From: Chryseobacterium paludis
GTDB lineage: Bacteria > Bacteroidota > Bacteroidia > Flavobacteriales > Weeksellaceae
DNA length: 64,000 nt
Reading direction: 5' to 3'
Assembly (NCBI RefSeq): GCF_025403485.1
Contig: NZ_CP099966.1
Span: forward strand, 2,170,001 to 2,234,000
Under the pieces are notes generated by a model that worked only from the letters and a program-made list of their open reading frames with translations, ran no database searches and was not told the origin of the DNA. Both the position numbers and the translations under genes were made by a program. This document shows, piece by piece, positions 16,721 to 25,485 of the stretch. Within the stretch, counting starts at the first letter, position 1. The number at the start of each line of letters is the position of its first letter.

Positions 16721-17608
16721 ATGTTTCTCAGAAGACTGCTTCTCTTATTTCCAATTATATTGTTTCACTTTTCAAAAGCTCAAAAAAAGAAAAATGATAC
16801 GGTTTATGTTTATGAAAAAGTAATTGTATATGATACCATTTATTTAGAAAAACCTATAAAAGCAAAATTGAACAGCATCTCTGTTCCTCAATTAAATATA
16901 AATAAAACGGAAATTAAAGATATCATTCGAGAAAATATTGTAAAAAATAAAACCAATTCACGAAAACAAGATTCATTACCAACAAACTTCCAATATGGTA
17001 TTACTGCTGGAGTTGGGCTAAAAAACAGCAATTGGGCAAAGGAGCTTTCAAATAAAAAACAACAGTTTGGGGAGAGTATCGGAGTCTGGGTATCAAAAAA
17101 CATTATTACTCCAAGATTATCACTAATGCTTTCGGCAAGTGTTTATTATTGGAATTCAACATTTGATCTGGATGCTAATAAAGAAGACACCTACTTAAAT
17201 GGATTCTATTTTTCCAATGATCAACAACCCCTGCTTTTCCAAAGATTTAATAATAAACATTTTGAATATGCACTTCAATTAAAAATATTTTACGAATGGA
17301 ACAATATCCGACCATTTGTGGGGTTTTTAGCCAATAGGAATATCTATAAAATGCAATTTTTAGTTCCTGAAAACAATGTTCTGGATAAATTGGATGATTT
17401 TAAAAACACTCAAAATAATTATGGTTTCACCCTGGGGATAGAATATCGTTTTATGCGGAGATTTTTGCTATCTATAGATTATCAACAATACAAAATGAAG
17501 AATATATCATTAAAAAACTCTTCATTTGATTTTGACATTTTTGACAGTAATAATACCTTTGCAGAAAGAAAGATCAACTTAGGCTTATCTTATATTATTT
17601 CTAAGTAA
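16721..17608 (+). CDS. Outer-membrane beta-barrel protein, partner of the sigma fusion
   Basis: A 295-residue protein with signal peptide MFLRRLLLLFPIILFHFSKAQ. A periplasmic N-terminal segment (YEKVIVYDTIYLEK) is followed from ~95 by amphipathic beta-strands typical of PorT/OmpA-like barrels, including FTLGIEYRFMRRFLLSIDYQQYKM and a C-terminal INLGLSYIIS strand. The DTI-x-x-E motif in its N-terminal segment also ends the sigma fusion encoded 19 nt upstream. Confidence 0.75.
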   Translation: MFLRRLLLLFPIILFHFSKAQKKKNDTVYVYEKVIVYDTIYLEKPIKAKLNSISVPQLNINKTEIKDIIRENIVKNKTNSRKQDSLPTNFQYGITAGVGLKNSNWAKELSNKKQQFGESIGVWVSKNIITPRLSLMLSASVYYWNSTFDLDANKEDTYLNGFYFSNDQQPLLFQRFNNKHFEYALQLKIFYEWNNIRPFVGFLANRNIYKMQFLVPENNVLDKLDDFKNTQNNYGFTLGIEYRFMRRFLLSIDYQQYKMKNISLKNSSFDFDIFDSNNTFAERKINLGLSYIISK

Positions 17609-17631
17609 TTTTTTCTAAAAGCATTGGCCTA

Positions 17632-18606
17632 ATGATTTACTTTAAACTTCCCTTTAACGAAAAACTGTATACCACCGGAGAAGATTCTTCTAAAATATCA
17701 GTTACTTTTCATTCATTTGATAATTCTGAACAATTACATTTCAAAGGAAATATTATAGAAATAGAATCTGGAGATTTCGAAAAAAAAGAGATAACAAGTC
17801 AATCTTTGCCCAAAGAGAATAATCATTTTATCGCTGAAACGGAGGATGAATATATCCGTAAACTCAATGGTGTAATTGAAATCATCAAAGAAAATAATCT
17901 TCCTAAGCTCGTTTTATCACGAAGAAAAATAATCAGAAATTTCAATACAATTGATTTAAAGGAGAGTTTCAAACGTCTATGTAATTCTTATCCTAATGCT
18001 TTCAGGTACATTTTTATTAATGATGAAAACTGCTGGATGGGTGCCTTTTCAGAGGTTTTAGGAAAATTCGATAAGGTTACTCACACATTTGAAACGATGA
18101 GCCTGGCAGGCACCCTACCTGTCTCTGAAGATTGGTCACAGAAAGAAATTGAAGAGCAAAAACCAGTATCTACTTATATTGAAAATGTTTTTGAAAAATA
18201 CGCTACTTCAGGTCATATTGAGAAATCTCCAACGTATGATCATATTTCAGGAAATATCAAACATCTAAGAACGGACTTTAAAGCAAATATAAAACCTGAA
18301 GATATTGACAAAATTATTACAGAGCTGCACCCTACTCCCGCTGTTTGCGGAATACCTAAGGATTTCTGTAAGGAAAAAATTCAATGGATTGAAAAATTCC
18401 CACGTGAATTCTATGCTGGATATATCAAAATTGAGACAGAAGAAACCGTTCAGTATTTTGTGAATCTGCGATGTGCAAAACTCTATAAAGACGCAGTGCA
18501 TTTATTTGTTGGTGGCGGAATTACAGCACAAAGTAACCCTAAAAAGGAATGGGGAGAAACAGAGTTAAAATCCGAAGCTGTATTTAAGAATCTTGTTATC
18601 TCTTGA
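17632..18606 (+). CDS. menF: Isochorismate synthase (chorismate-binding family)
   Basis: A 324-residue chorismate-utilising enzyme converting chorismate to isochorismate, the first committed menaquinone step. Motifs: LSRRKIIRNF, AFRYIFINDENCWMGAFSEVLGKF, the signature ETMSLAGTLP, HLRTDFKANI, the helix LHPTPAVCGIPKD, YAGYIKIETEE, and VNLRCAKLYKDAVHLFVGGGITAQSNPKKEWGETELK. It lacks most of the N-terminal domain of E. coli MenF (431 residues), as is usual for Bacteroidota. Menaquinone is the main quinone of this group. Confidence 0.88.
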   Translation: MIYFKLPFNEKLYTTGEDSSKISVTFHSFDNSEQLHFKGNIIEIESGDFEKKEITSQSLPKENNHFIAETEDEYIRKLNGVIEIIKENNLPKLVLSRRKIIRNFNTIDLKESFKRLCNSYPNAFRYIFINDENCWMGAFSEVLGKFDKVTHTFETMSLAGTLPVSEDWSQKEIEEQKPVSTYIENVFEKYATSGHIEKSPTYDHISGNIKHLRTDFKANIKPEDIDKIITELHPTPAVCGIPKDFCKEKIQWIEKFPREFYAGYIKIETEETVQYFVNLRCAKLYKDAVHLFVGGGITAQSNPKKEWGETELKSEAVFKNLVIS

Positions 18607-18640
18607 CTTTGCCAGAGTATATTTTTTTAAATCTATTAGT

Positions 18641-18667
18641 GTAAATTAAAATTATTAATTAATTTAC
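18641..18667. terminator. AT-rich bidirectional hairpin between convergent genes
   Basis: GTAAATTAA / TTAATTTAC stem between the menF and TIGR02117 stop codons; weak because it is A/T only. Confidence 0.35.
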
Positions 18668-18687
18668 ATTTGAAAAAAGGTGTCTAA

Positions 18688-19365
18688 TTATTTATAATGC
18701 CGAAATATACCAAAATCTGTAGGTGTCCACAAAGCTGCTTTTTGTCCGGCTGCTTTTAATGCATTGTTTGTCCATGTATTGCATGTGTATAAGAAATTAT
18801 AACTTCCATTGGCATCATAAAACGCATCATTATCACTATACACAGCATTGGTAGGAATCAGAATGAAATTTCCATTTTTATCCTTGTCAAATTTATCTTC
18901 TACAAATTGTACCAATTTTTTGTATTGTGATCTGCTGATCATGATCATCTTACAATCATCGCCTTCCTTCATTGTATTATAGTAGGTACAGTGCATTGCA
19001 GATTCACTTAACCAGAAAGCCGCTTTAAAAGCTGTTGAAAATTTTAAATCGGACCAGGTTGGAGTATCCAGATAAAAGCCTTTATCACCCCAACCGATTC
19101 CTATATATTGATAGTCGGTTCTTTTTGAAGCAATATTGGAAAAAGGGACTTTTACACTCCAGTCCTGCAAATCATTTTTTACAGGCATTACAATGTCCGT
19201 ATGTACTCCATTGGTATAAATATAAATTGGAACCTCTTTTGTCTCACCATCATCTTTTGCTGAAACTTCAATAAAAGGAATTAGAAGGCCCAGTACGACA
19301 TATAAAGCAACAATCCCAAGAATGATCCCCAAAGCTTTTAAGAATATGATCAATATTTTTTTCAC
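18688..19365 (-). CDS. TIGR02117/DUF2459 family exported protein
   Basis: A 225-residue protein with an N-terminal membrane helix (~6-31). The family blocks are VPIYIYTNGVHTDIVMPVKNDLQDW, YIGIGWGDKGFYLDTPTWSDLKFSTAFKAAFWL, CTYYNTMKEGDDC and YNFLYTCNTWTNNALKAAGQKAALWTPTDFGIF, a DUF2459 signature with the Cys/His pair of a possible papain-like (NlpC-related) fold. Its biochemical role is unestablished; it probably acts in the periplasm. Monocistronic. Confidence 0.82.
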   Translation of the reverse strand: MKKILIIFLKALGIILGIVALYVVLGLLIPFIEVSAKDDGETKEVPIYIYTNGVHTDIVMPVKNDLQDWSVKVPFSNIASKRTDYQYIGIGWGDKGFYLDTPTWSDLKFSTAFKAAFWLSESAMHCTYYNTMKEGDDCKMIMISRSQYKKLVQFVEDKFDKDKNGNFILIPTNAVYSDNDAFYDANGSYNFLYTCNTWTNNALKAAGQKAALWTPTDFGIFRHYK

Positions 19366-19420
19366 AAATATGCTTTTATAAAGATTAATAAAACTTAATT
19401 TTTAATTTATCACAAAACTA

Positions 19421-19451
19421 TTTGTTTTAATCGGAAAAATAAGTATATTTA
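19421..19451 (+). promoter_or_regulatory. Promoter TTTG-N19-TATATTTA
   Basis: TTTG (19421-19424), exactly 19 nt, then TATATTTA (19444-19451). This is the best two-box match to the Bacteroidota consensus that I found in the window. It points to the small ORF at 19472 with a leader of about 15 nt. Confidence 0.6.
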
Positions 19452-19471
19452 GGTATGAAATAGTTACAAAT

Positions 19472-19552
19472 ATGCGTAAAAACACTAAATCCCAAAAAAG
19501 ATTTAAAGTAAGAGTAAAAATAGCTCCAAAAAGAATACAAAAAAAACGTTGA
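19472..19552 (+). CDS. 26-residue highly basic peptide
   Basis: The ORF encodes MRKNTKSQKRFKVRV followed by KIAPKRIQKKR: 12 of 26 residues are Lys or Arg and none is acidic. It has a near-consensus promoter just upstream and a terminator-like hairpin beginning at its stop codon, so it looks like a self-contained minigene. It could bind RNA, DNA or the ribosome, or be antimicrobial; I recognise no family. The rest of the 19366-19735 gap shows nothing further except an isolated TAAATTTG at 19684. Confidence 0.45.
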   Translation: MRKNTKSQKRFKVRVKIAPKRIQKKR

Positions 19553-19597
19553 TTTTCTAAGAGATTTTATCTTTTTGAAAGTCAATTTTTCTTTTTT
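19549..19597 (+). terminator. Terminator-like hairpin of the basic peptide gene
   Basis: TTGATTTTC pairs with GAAAGTCAA (one G-T pair) across a 19-nt loop, followed by TTTTTCTTTTTT. Confidence 0.5.
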
Positions 19598-19735
19598 AGG
19601 AAAGGCTTTTTAACGAATTCTTATCACTAAAAATCTTCATCTCCTTATCCCTTAAAGGACAAGGCATGATCAACAACCCTCTTTAAATTTGGAATGTAAA
19701 ATTTTCAAAAGAGGATTTATCACCAAAAATCTGAC

Positions 19736-20680
19736 TTAAAGTTTGTCTGAAGATGATTCTAAGAATTCAATATTTCTTTTTAAGCCCGCAAATTTTGTTC
19801 TTTTAACAGGAGATTTTCTAAAAATATCAGAGAATAATTCTTGTGTAAGTTCCTTCCATTCACCTTTTTTGAAATTTTTAAGCATTTCATTAGGTCTGAA
19901 CCTGCTTTGAAGGTTTGGTGCTGAAAACCTATTCCATGGGCAGACATCCTGGCAAATATCACAACCAAACATCCAATCCTGCATCTTATCTTTAAAATAG
20001 TCAGGAATCTCAGTTTTCAATTCTATTGTTGCATAAGAAATACATTTACTTCCATCAATAAGCTTATCTGAAACAATAGCATCTGTTGGACATGCATCTA
20101 TACACTTTCTACATGTTCCACAATGATTAGTTGTTTCATGGTCGGCAATAAGTTCCAGGTCGCAGATAATTTCTGCTAAAAAATAAAAAGAACCGTTTTG
20201 CTTTGTAATAAGGTTAGCATTTTTACCCACCCAACCAATTCCTGATTTTCTTGCCCAGCTTCTCTCAAGTATGGGTGCAGAATCTACAAAGACCCTGAAT
20301 CCAAACTCGCCGATCTCTTCTTGCAGCTCCATTACCATTTCTCGAAGGATCTCTTTGATTACTTCATGATAATCTTCGGCATAGGCATATTTTGAAATCT
20401 TATAGTTTTCGAGTGTCGAAATCTTTTCTTCAGGAAAATAATTGTAAGATAATGAAATCACAGATCTAGAACCTTCCACCAATAACCTCGGATCCAGTCT
20501 TTTATCAAAATGATTTTCCATATATTTCATTTCTCCATGGAAGTTATTCTTAAGCCACAGTTCTAGATTCCGAGCATCTTCCTCAAGAAAATCTGCTTTG
20601 GAAATACCACAATTCTGAAATCCAAAACGTTGAGCTTTGGACTTTATCAGTTCAGAATATTTTTCGGCAGTTGAATTCAT
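19736..20680 (-). CDS. queG: Epoxyqueuosine reductase
   Basis: A 314-residue cobalamin-dependent iron-sulfur enzyme making queuosine at tRNA position 34. Two 4Fe-4S motifs are present: CGTCRKCIDACPTDAI and CDICQDVCPWN. The QueG core is also clear (DSAPILERSWARKSGIGWVGKNANLI, the catalytic Asp at the start). Short form without C-terminal HEAT repeats. It is the one evident B12 consumer in the window. It is divergent from the OMP gene at 20779, and its -7 box TAGTTTTG (20700-20693) leaves a leader of only about 7 nt. Confidence 0.95.
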   Translation of the reverse strand: MNSTAEKYSELIKSKAQRFGFQNCGISKADFLEEDARNLELWLKNNFHGEMKYMENHFDKRLDPRLLVEGSRSVISLSYNYFPEEKISTLENYKISKYAYAEDYHEVIKEILREMVMELQEEIGEFGFRVFVDSAPILERSWARKSGIGWVGKNANLITKQNGSFYFLAEIICDLELIADHETTNHCGTCRKCIDACPTDAIVSDKLIDGSKCISYATIELKTEIPDYFKDKMQDWMFGCDICQDVCPWNRFSAPNLQSRFRPNEMLKNFKKGEWKELTQELFSDIFRKSPVKRTKFAGLKRNIEFLESSSDKL

Positions 20681-20689
20681 GATTTCTTA

Positions 20690-20719
20690 TTGCAAAACTA
20701 AGATTATTTTATAAATTTG
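20690..20719. promoter_or_regulatory. Overlapping divergent promoters of queG and the OMP gene
   Basis: Plus strand: TTG (20690-20692), 19 nt, TAAATTTG (20712-20719). Minus strand: TAGTTTTG (20700-20693). The boxes interleave, so the two transcripts may compete for RNA polymerase. Confidence 0.5.
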
Positions 20720-20778
20720 CCGCCTTTATACTTTTTTACTAAATACGTATAAAAACCTAAACCCGAAAAATCTAAACC

Positions 20779-21990
20779 ATGAAGAAAATAGGTCTGTTAA
20801 TTGGACTTTTTACTTTGAGCATGAACTATGCACAAATCAAATTTGAAAAAGGATATATCATTAATAATTCAGGCGAAAGAACCGAAGTATTGATCAAAGA
20901 TGTAGATTGGAAAAACAATCCCACCGATTTTGAATATAAACTTAATGATTCTTCTGCGCCAATAAAAGAAAGTGTAAAAAATATTGCTGAATTTGCTATT
21001 GATAATTCTGAAAAATATGTACGGAAGACAGTAATGATAGATCACTCTTCTGATATTATTGCCTATATTTCAAAGAATAAAACACCAGATTTCAAAGAAG
21101 AAACACTGTTTCTAAAATATGTTGTTGAAGGAAAGGCAAATTTATATTATTATCAAAATAATGACACCAAAAGATTTTTCTACAATATTGATCAATCTGA
21201 TATAAAGCAGCTTATTTATAAGCCATATTACGTTAATGAAAGTTTGATCCGCTATAATAATGAATATAAAAAGCAGATCGCAGAAAATCTTACATGTGGT
21301 ATCGAAAATAAAGAAATTGAAAGAGCAGATTATAAAACGAATGCTTTGACAAGAATTTTCGTAAAATATAATAATTGTTCAAATGGCGGTTCTGTTAATT
21401 ATACTCAAAATAAAGAAAAAAGAGACTTTATTAATTTAAATATACGACCAGGAATTAGCAGCTCAAAACTTCAGACTACATTTAATTCTTATGATCCAGC
21501 TGGAAAAACAGATTTTGACAGAAAATTTTCCTTTAGGATTGGAGCTGAGCTCGAGTTTATTTTACCTTATAACAAAAATAAATGGTCAGTTTTTATAGAG
21601 CCTACTTATCAATATTACAAAACAGATTCTGAAACAGTAGTTAATGTTGGAACTTATTTTGAAAGAAAAATCACTCAAAATATAGACTATAAAGCATTAG
21701 ATGTACCTATTGGGGCAAGACATTATATGTTCCTAAATGATAAGTCCAAGATATTTATTAATGCTGCATTCATCATCGGTATTGGTCTTAATTCTTCTTT
21801 CAAAGAAGGAAATACTGAAATGAAAATAAAATCTGCCAACAATATTGCATTCGGTGCTGGATATAAATATAATGACAAATTCAGTGTTGAGCTTAGGGTA
21901 CATACCACAAGAAACCTCCTAAGAAATTATGTTATGTGGGACTCCAATTATAATAATATGTCATTAATTTTTGGATATACACTTTTCTAA
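20779..21990 (+). CDS. Outer-membrane beta-barrel protein (PorT-like)
   Basis: A 403-residue exported protein, signal peptide MKKIGLLIGLFTLSMNYAQ. The N-terminal half (~20-205) is a soluble region starting IKFEKGYIINNSGERTEVLIKDVDWKNNPTDFEYK. The C-terminal half (~215-403) is an eight-strand-type barrel (LNIRPGISSSKLQT..., FRIGAELEFILPYNKNKWSVFIEPTYQYYK..., GYKYNDKFSVELRVHTTRNLL, terminal MSLIFGYTLF). Ligand unknown. Confidence 0.75.
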   Translation: MKKIGLLIGLFTLSMNYAQIKFEKGYIINNSGERTEVLIKDVDWKNNPTDFEYKLNDSSAPIKESVKNIAEFAIDNSEKYVRKTVMIDHSSDIIAYISKNKTPDFKEETLFLKYVVEGKANLYYYQNNDTKRFFYNIDQSDIKQLIYKPYYVNESLIRYNNEYKKQIAENLTCGIENKEIERADYKTNALTRIFVKYNNCSNGGSVNYTQNKEKRDFINLNIRPGISSSKLQTTFNSYDPAGKTDFDRKFSFRIGAELEFILPYNKNKWSVFIEPTYQYYKTDSETVVNVGTYFERKITQNIDYKALDVPIGARHYMFLNDKSKIFINAAFIIGIGLNSSFKEGNTEMKIKSANNIAFGAGYKYNDKFSVELRVHTTRNLLRNYVMWDSNYNNMSLIFGYTLF

Positions 21991-22072
21991 GAATTAAGTT
22001 TCAACAAGAAAGTTTTTTAAGAAAAAAAATACGTATTTTCGTTATTATTTTAATGATTAAAACCCAACAGCT

Positions 22073-22372
22073 ATGCCTTTAACAGAAGTATTAAAATCAG
22101 GAAATTATCAATTAATAGACGTTCGTGAACCAATGGAACTGGAAATGGACGGTAATATAGAAGGTGCTCAAAATATTCCACTGGGTGAAGTAGAAGATAG
22201 AAAAGAAGAAATTCTATCTATTGAAAAACCAGTTGTTATATTCTGCAGAAGTGGAAACAGAAGTGGAAAGGCATTGGAATATCTTAATTCTCAAGGCTTA
22301 AAAGACGGTTATAACGGCGGAGGCTGGGCAGACCTGAAAGCAACAATCGAAGCAAATCAAGGAACTTTTTAA
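22073..22372 (+). CDS. Single-domain rhodanese-like sulfurtransferase
   Basis: A 99-residue rhodanese domain. YQLIDVREPMELEMDGNIEGAQNIPLGEV is the N-terminal half and VVIFCRSGNRSGKALEYL contains the active-site Cys in the six-residue loop CRSGNRS. This form moves a persulfide sulfur in the cytosol; acceptor unknown. It is 27 nt upstream of the HD gene and probably cotranscribed. Confidence 0.92.
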   Translation: MPLTEVLKSGNYQLIDVREPMELEMDGNIEGAQNIPLGEVEDRKEEILSIEKPVVIFCRSGNRSGKALEYLNSQGLKDGYNGGGWADLKATIEANQGTF

Positions 22373-22399
22373 GTTCCTTTTTTTATATGGTTTAATGAT

Positions 22400-23017
22400 A
22401 TGAATTTGCAAGAAAGATTTAAACAAAGCCTATTCTCCTACACTCAGGATCAAAATACACTTGATATCCTATGGAAGGAAATTGAAACTCAATATTCGCA
22501 AAAAGGAAGACATTATCATAATCTGGAACATCTGAATACTATGTTTTCAGAGCTTGAAATGGTAAAAATTAATATTTCACATTTCTCTAATATTAGCTTT
22601 TCAGTGTTTTATCATGATATCATTTACGATGCCTCTTCTAAAGCTAATGAGGAAAAAAGTGCAGAGCTAGCTACATTCAGACTTCAAAGGCTCAATGTTG
22701 ATCAAAAGTCTATCGAACAGATTTCTGAGCAGATTTTAGCAACCAAGGCTCATCAACGATCTAATGACAATGACACTAATTATCTTTTAGATGCTGATTT
22801 ATCAATTTTGGGAAAAGACATCGAAACCTATCTTGATTATACTAAAAAAATCAGAAAAGAATATTCTATTTATCCTGATCTTTTGTATAAACCTGGCAGG
22901 AAAAAAGTACTGAAACATTTCCTGGAATTAGAAAACATTTTTAAAACCGATTATTTTAAGGATCGATATGAAAAACAGGCGCGGATAAATATTGAACACG
23001 AGCTTGATAACTTATAA
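22400..23017 (+). CDS. Predicted metal-dependent HD phosphohydrolase (COG4339 type)
   Basis: A 205-residue HD-superfamily protein. HYHNLEHLNTMF gives the first His ligands and FYHDIIYDASSKANEEKSAEL the HD pair with following acidic residues; AHQRSNDNDTNYLLDADLSILG supplies the distal Asp. Substrate not known. It is convergent with the hydrolase gene at 23033, 15 nt away. Confidence 0.8.
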   Translation: MNLQERFKQSLFSYTQDQNTLDILWKEIETQYSQKGRHYHNLEHLNTMFSELEMVKINISHFSNISFSVFYHDIIYDASSKANEEKSAELATFRLQRLNVDQKSIEQISEQILATKAHQRSNDNDTNYLLDADLSILGKDIETYLDYTKKIRKEYSIYPDLLYKPGRKKVLKHFLELENIFKTDYFKDRYEKQARINIEHELDNL

Positions 23018-23032
23018 GTTCCTGCTAAAATT

Positions 23033-23809
23033 TCAAAGGTTTTGAATAAACTCTGTTGCTTTTTTTAACACCAAATCCGACACCTCCTTATGAGGTGTGT
23101 GTCCGACATTTGGAATGATGTATTTATCTGAAATCCCACTTACCTGTTCTATTGTTTTCTCCACCTGATCTAAAGTTCCATACTCATCTGCATCTCCCTG
23201 AATAAATAGTAAGGGACAAGTAATATCTTTTAATAAGTATTCAATATTCCAATTTCTATAACTTTCTCTGGTCCAGGTTTCCGTCCATACTTTAAAAAGC
23301 CTTTCAACTTTATCTCCGTGGTATTTTTGTAAACGTTCAGCAAGGTTGGTAGTCTTATAAGCTTCCCAGGCATCATATACACCTTTTAGAGTAACTTCTT
23401 CAACAAATATATGCCCAGCTTCACAAATAACTGCCTTTACGTTTTTAGGGTATTTGCTAGCGGTTATCAAAGCGATTGTTCCGCCATCACTATGTCCAAA
23501 CAAAATGGCATCTGTGATATTCAGTTCTGTTAAAAGATCTTTTAGTAAATCCGCTTCGATTTCCATATAGTTATTCGGTCTTTCATCTGTCAGCATTGGA
23601 TCAGACTTACCATAACCAAGCCGGTCATAAACCAGAACATTACATTGGGAACCTTCTGAAAGTTTCATAGGAAAATCCCGCCATAATTGAGTACATCCAA
23701 GAGAGTCATGGAGAAAAATCAAGGTAGGCCTGTCTTCAAGTGAATGATTATATTCTATATAGAGTTTTTTTTCTTTTACTTCTATTAAATTAGTTGACAT
23801 AAAATTCAA
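23033..23809 (-). CDS. Alpha/beta hydrolase
   Basis: A 258-residue hydrolase with a complete triad layout: oxyanion strand LIFLHDSLGCTQLW, nucleophile elbow LFGHSDGGTIAL (Ser), acid strand LLFIQGDADEYGTLDQVEKT (Asp), and the C-terminal His in IPNVGHTPHKEV. It is cytosolic and resembles MhpC/BioH-like hydrolases. It starts 7 nt downstream of the nitronate monooxygenase-like gene, so the two are an operon; the substrate is unknown. Confidence 0.88.
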   Translation of the reverse strand: MNFMSTNLIEVKEKKLYIEYNHSLEDRPTLIFLHDSLGCTQLWRDFPMKLSEGSQCNVLVYDRLGYGKSDPMLTDERPNNYMEIEADLLKDLLTELNITDAILFGHSDGGTIALITASKYPKNVKAVICEAGHIFVEEVTLKGVYDAWEAYKTTNLAERLQKYHGDKVERLFKVWTETWTRESYRNWNIEYLLKDITCPLLFIQGDADEYGTLDQVEKTIEQVSGISDKYIIPNVGHTPHKEVSDLVLKKATEFIQNL

Positions 23810-23816
23810 AACGTCA

Positions 23817-24806
23817 TTAAAACTTAGGCATTTTCACCTCTTCAAACTCTTTCAGTAAATTTTTAAAGACTGTTTCAGCTGGCAGTATATCATTAATTAA
23901 AGCAGAAACCTGTCCTATTTCTAATTCTCCATCTTCCATATCACCTTCGAACATTCCCTTTTTTGCCCTGGCTCTTCCTAAAGATGCGGCTAAAGCTTCT
24001 GCATCTCGTCCTAACTGGTAAATATTTTCCAATTCATTAAAGAACTTATTTTTAACCATTCTTACGGGTGCTAATTCTTTTAGAGTAAGATGGGTATCTC
24101 CTTCCTTAAGTTCTGTAATCTTCTTTTTCCAGTTTTCATGAGCACTAGCTTCGTTAGTAGCCGCAAAACGGGAACCAATTTGTACCCCATCTGCACCCAG
24201 AATCATTGCTGCTTTCATTTGAGAACCTAAAGCAATTCCACCTGCAGCTATTAAAGGTTTAGAAATGTGCTGTCTTACATTGGGAATCAAACAGAAAGTT
24301 GTTGTTTCATCTCTCCCATTATGGCCTCCTGCTTCAAAGCCTTCAGCTACAATAGCATCTACCCCTGCTTCTTCACATTTTACAGCAAATTTTGTAGAAG
24401 AAACAACATGTGCTACTTTTATTCCTTCCTTTTGCAACGTTTCCGTGTACGTTTTTGGATTTCCGGCAGAAGTGAAAACAATCTTCACTCCTTCCTCTAA
24501 AATAATCTGGATAATTTCTTCAATATTTGGGTAAAGCATAGGAACATTAACTCCAAAAGGCTTATCTGTAGCCGCTTTACACTTTTGAATATTCTCTCTT
24601 AATATATCAGGATACATACTTCCTGCGCCGATCAAGCCTAACCCGCCACAATTGGAAACTGCTGAGGCAAGTCTCCATCCTGAATGCCAGATCATCCCAG
24701 CCTGGATAATTGGATATTTTATATTAAAAAGTTTTGTAACCCTATTTTGTTCCGATTCCATATCATGAAGCTTTTTGGCTGTCGTAAAATCTATAAAATT
24801 GCTCAT
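23817..24806 (-). CDS. Nitronate monooxygenase / FabK-like flavin oxidoreductase
   Basis: A 329-residue FMN-binding TIM-barrel protein. FNIKYPIIQAGMIW is the N-terminal block, GGLGLIGAG and PFGVNVPML follow, and the FMN phosphate and catalytic-His region reads VDAIVAEGFEAGGHNGRD with PLIAAGGIALGSQMKAAMILGADGVQIGSRFAATNEASAH. Nitronate monooxygenases and FabK enoyl reductases share this fold, so the exact reaction is open. It is the first gene of an operon with the alpha/beta hydrolase. Confidence 0.88.
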   Translation of the reverse strand: MSNFIDFTTAKKLHDMESEQNRVTKLFNIKYPIIQAGMIWHSGWRLASAVSNCGGLGLIGAGSMYPDILRENIQKCKAATDKPFGVNVPMLYPNIEEIIQIILEEGVKIVFTSAGNPKTYTETLQKEGIKVAHVVSSTKFAVKCEEAGVDAIVAEGFEAGGHNGRDETTTFCLIPNVRQHISKPLIAAGGIALGSQMKAAMILGADGVQIGSRFAATNEASAHENWKKKITELKEGDTHLTLKELAPVRMVKNKFFNELENIYQLGRDAEALAASLGRARAKKGMFEGDMEDGELEIGQVSALINDILPAETVFKNLLKEFEEVKMPKF

Positions 24807-24873
24807 GCTGTAAAAATACTAAAAACAAAGATTTCAGGCATTCCGTTTTTAAGAATATTCACTCTGATTCTTA

Positions 24874-25371
24874 TCAAATTTTGTAATGATCCAGGGTTTC
24901 ATCAATTATAAAACTGATATCTAAAAATTTTTGAACCAGTTGAGAAGTATCCTTTTCAATACTGTCAGGTTTCAACTCAATCCATCCTTCCATTAATGTT
25001 AACGGACCATATTGTACACTCACATTAGGCCAATTATCGCTGTTATTGATAAACTGCTCTCTAAATCGTTCTGCAAAATTCCGGCTCAAAATTTTATATC
25101 CTTTTAATTCCCTTAACTTCAAAGCGTGAATATTATAGTATATTTTGTTTTCCTGAATCGCTTTATCATTAACCCAGACAGAAAAAAAAATTCTTCCATT
25201 GGCAATTAATGGTGATTGTGGATTGCTAGACCACTCAGATTTATACACTTTCAATGCTAAAGATTCCATAACACTACCTATAGACACTTTCAATTTCAAA
25301 TCATCCAATTCTTTTTTTAAAATTGTTGAAATTGCCGATTGAAATTTATTTTGGTAAAAATTATAATCCAT
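24874..25371 (-). CDS. Hypothetical 165-residue cytosolic protein
   Basis: No signal peptide, no membrane helix, and no motif I recognise. It is a mixed alpha/beta protein beginning MDYNFYQNKFQSAISTILKKELDDLK, with a basic central part (LKLRELKGYKILSRNFAERFREQF) and an acidic C-terminus. Flanked upstream by two hairpins and transcribed alone. Confidence 0.5.
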   Translation of the reverse strand: MDYNFYQNKFQSAISTILKKELDDLKLKVSIGSVMESLALKVYKSEWSSNPQSPLIANGRIFFSVWVNDKAIQENKIYYNIHALKLRELKGYKILSRNFAERFREQFINNSDNWPNVSVQYGPLTLMEGWIELKPDSIEKDTSQLVQKFLDISFIIDETLDHYKI

Positions 25372-25410
25372 TTCTATTTGTTTTAAAATAAAATATTTAA
25401 GGTATTAAAA

Positions 25411-25446
25411 ACAATAGGCTAAAAGTAATTACTTTTAGCCTATTGT
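25411..25446. terminator. Long perfect hairpin
   Basis: A 16-bp stem beginning ACAATAGGCTAAAAGT around an AATT loop, in the 114-nt gap between the surA-like gene and the hypothetical gene. Confidence 0.65.
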
Positions 25447-25451
25447 TTACA

Positions 25452-25480
25452 AAAAAAACCTTCAGACTAACTGAAGGCTT
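25452..25480 (-). terminator. Terminator of the SurA-like gene
   Basis: On the minus strand AGCCTTCAG-TTAGT-CTGAAGG is followed by eight T residues, 6 nt after the stop codon. Confidence 0.8.
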
Positions 25481-25485
25481 TTAAT

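Noticed and set aside
8665..20680. Riboswitch control of queG
   Set aside because: queG is on the opposite strand, 11 kb away, with its own promoter box.
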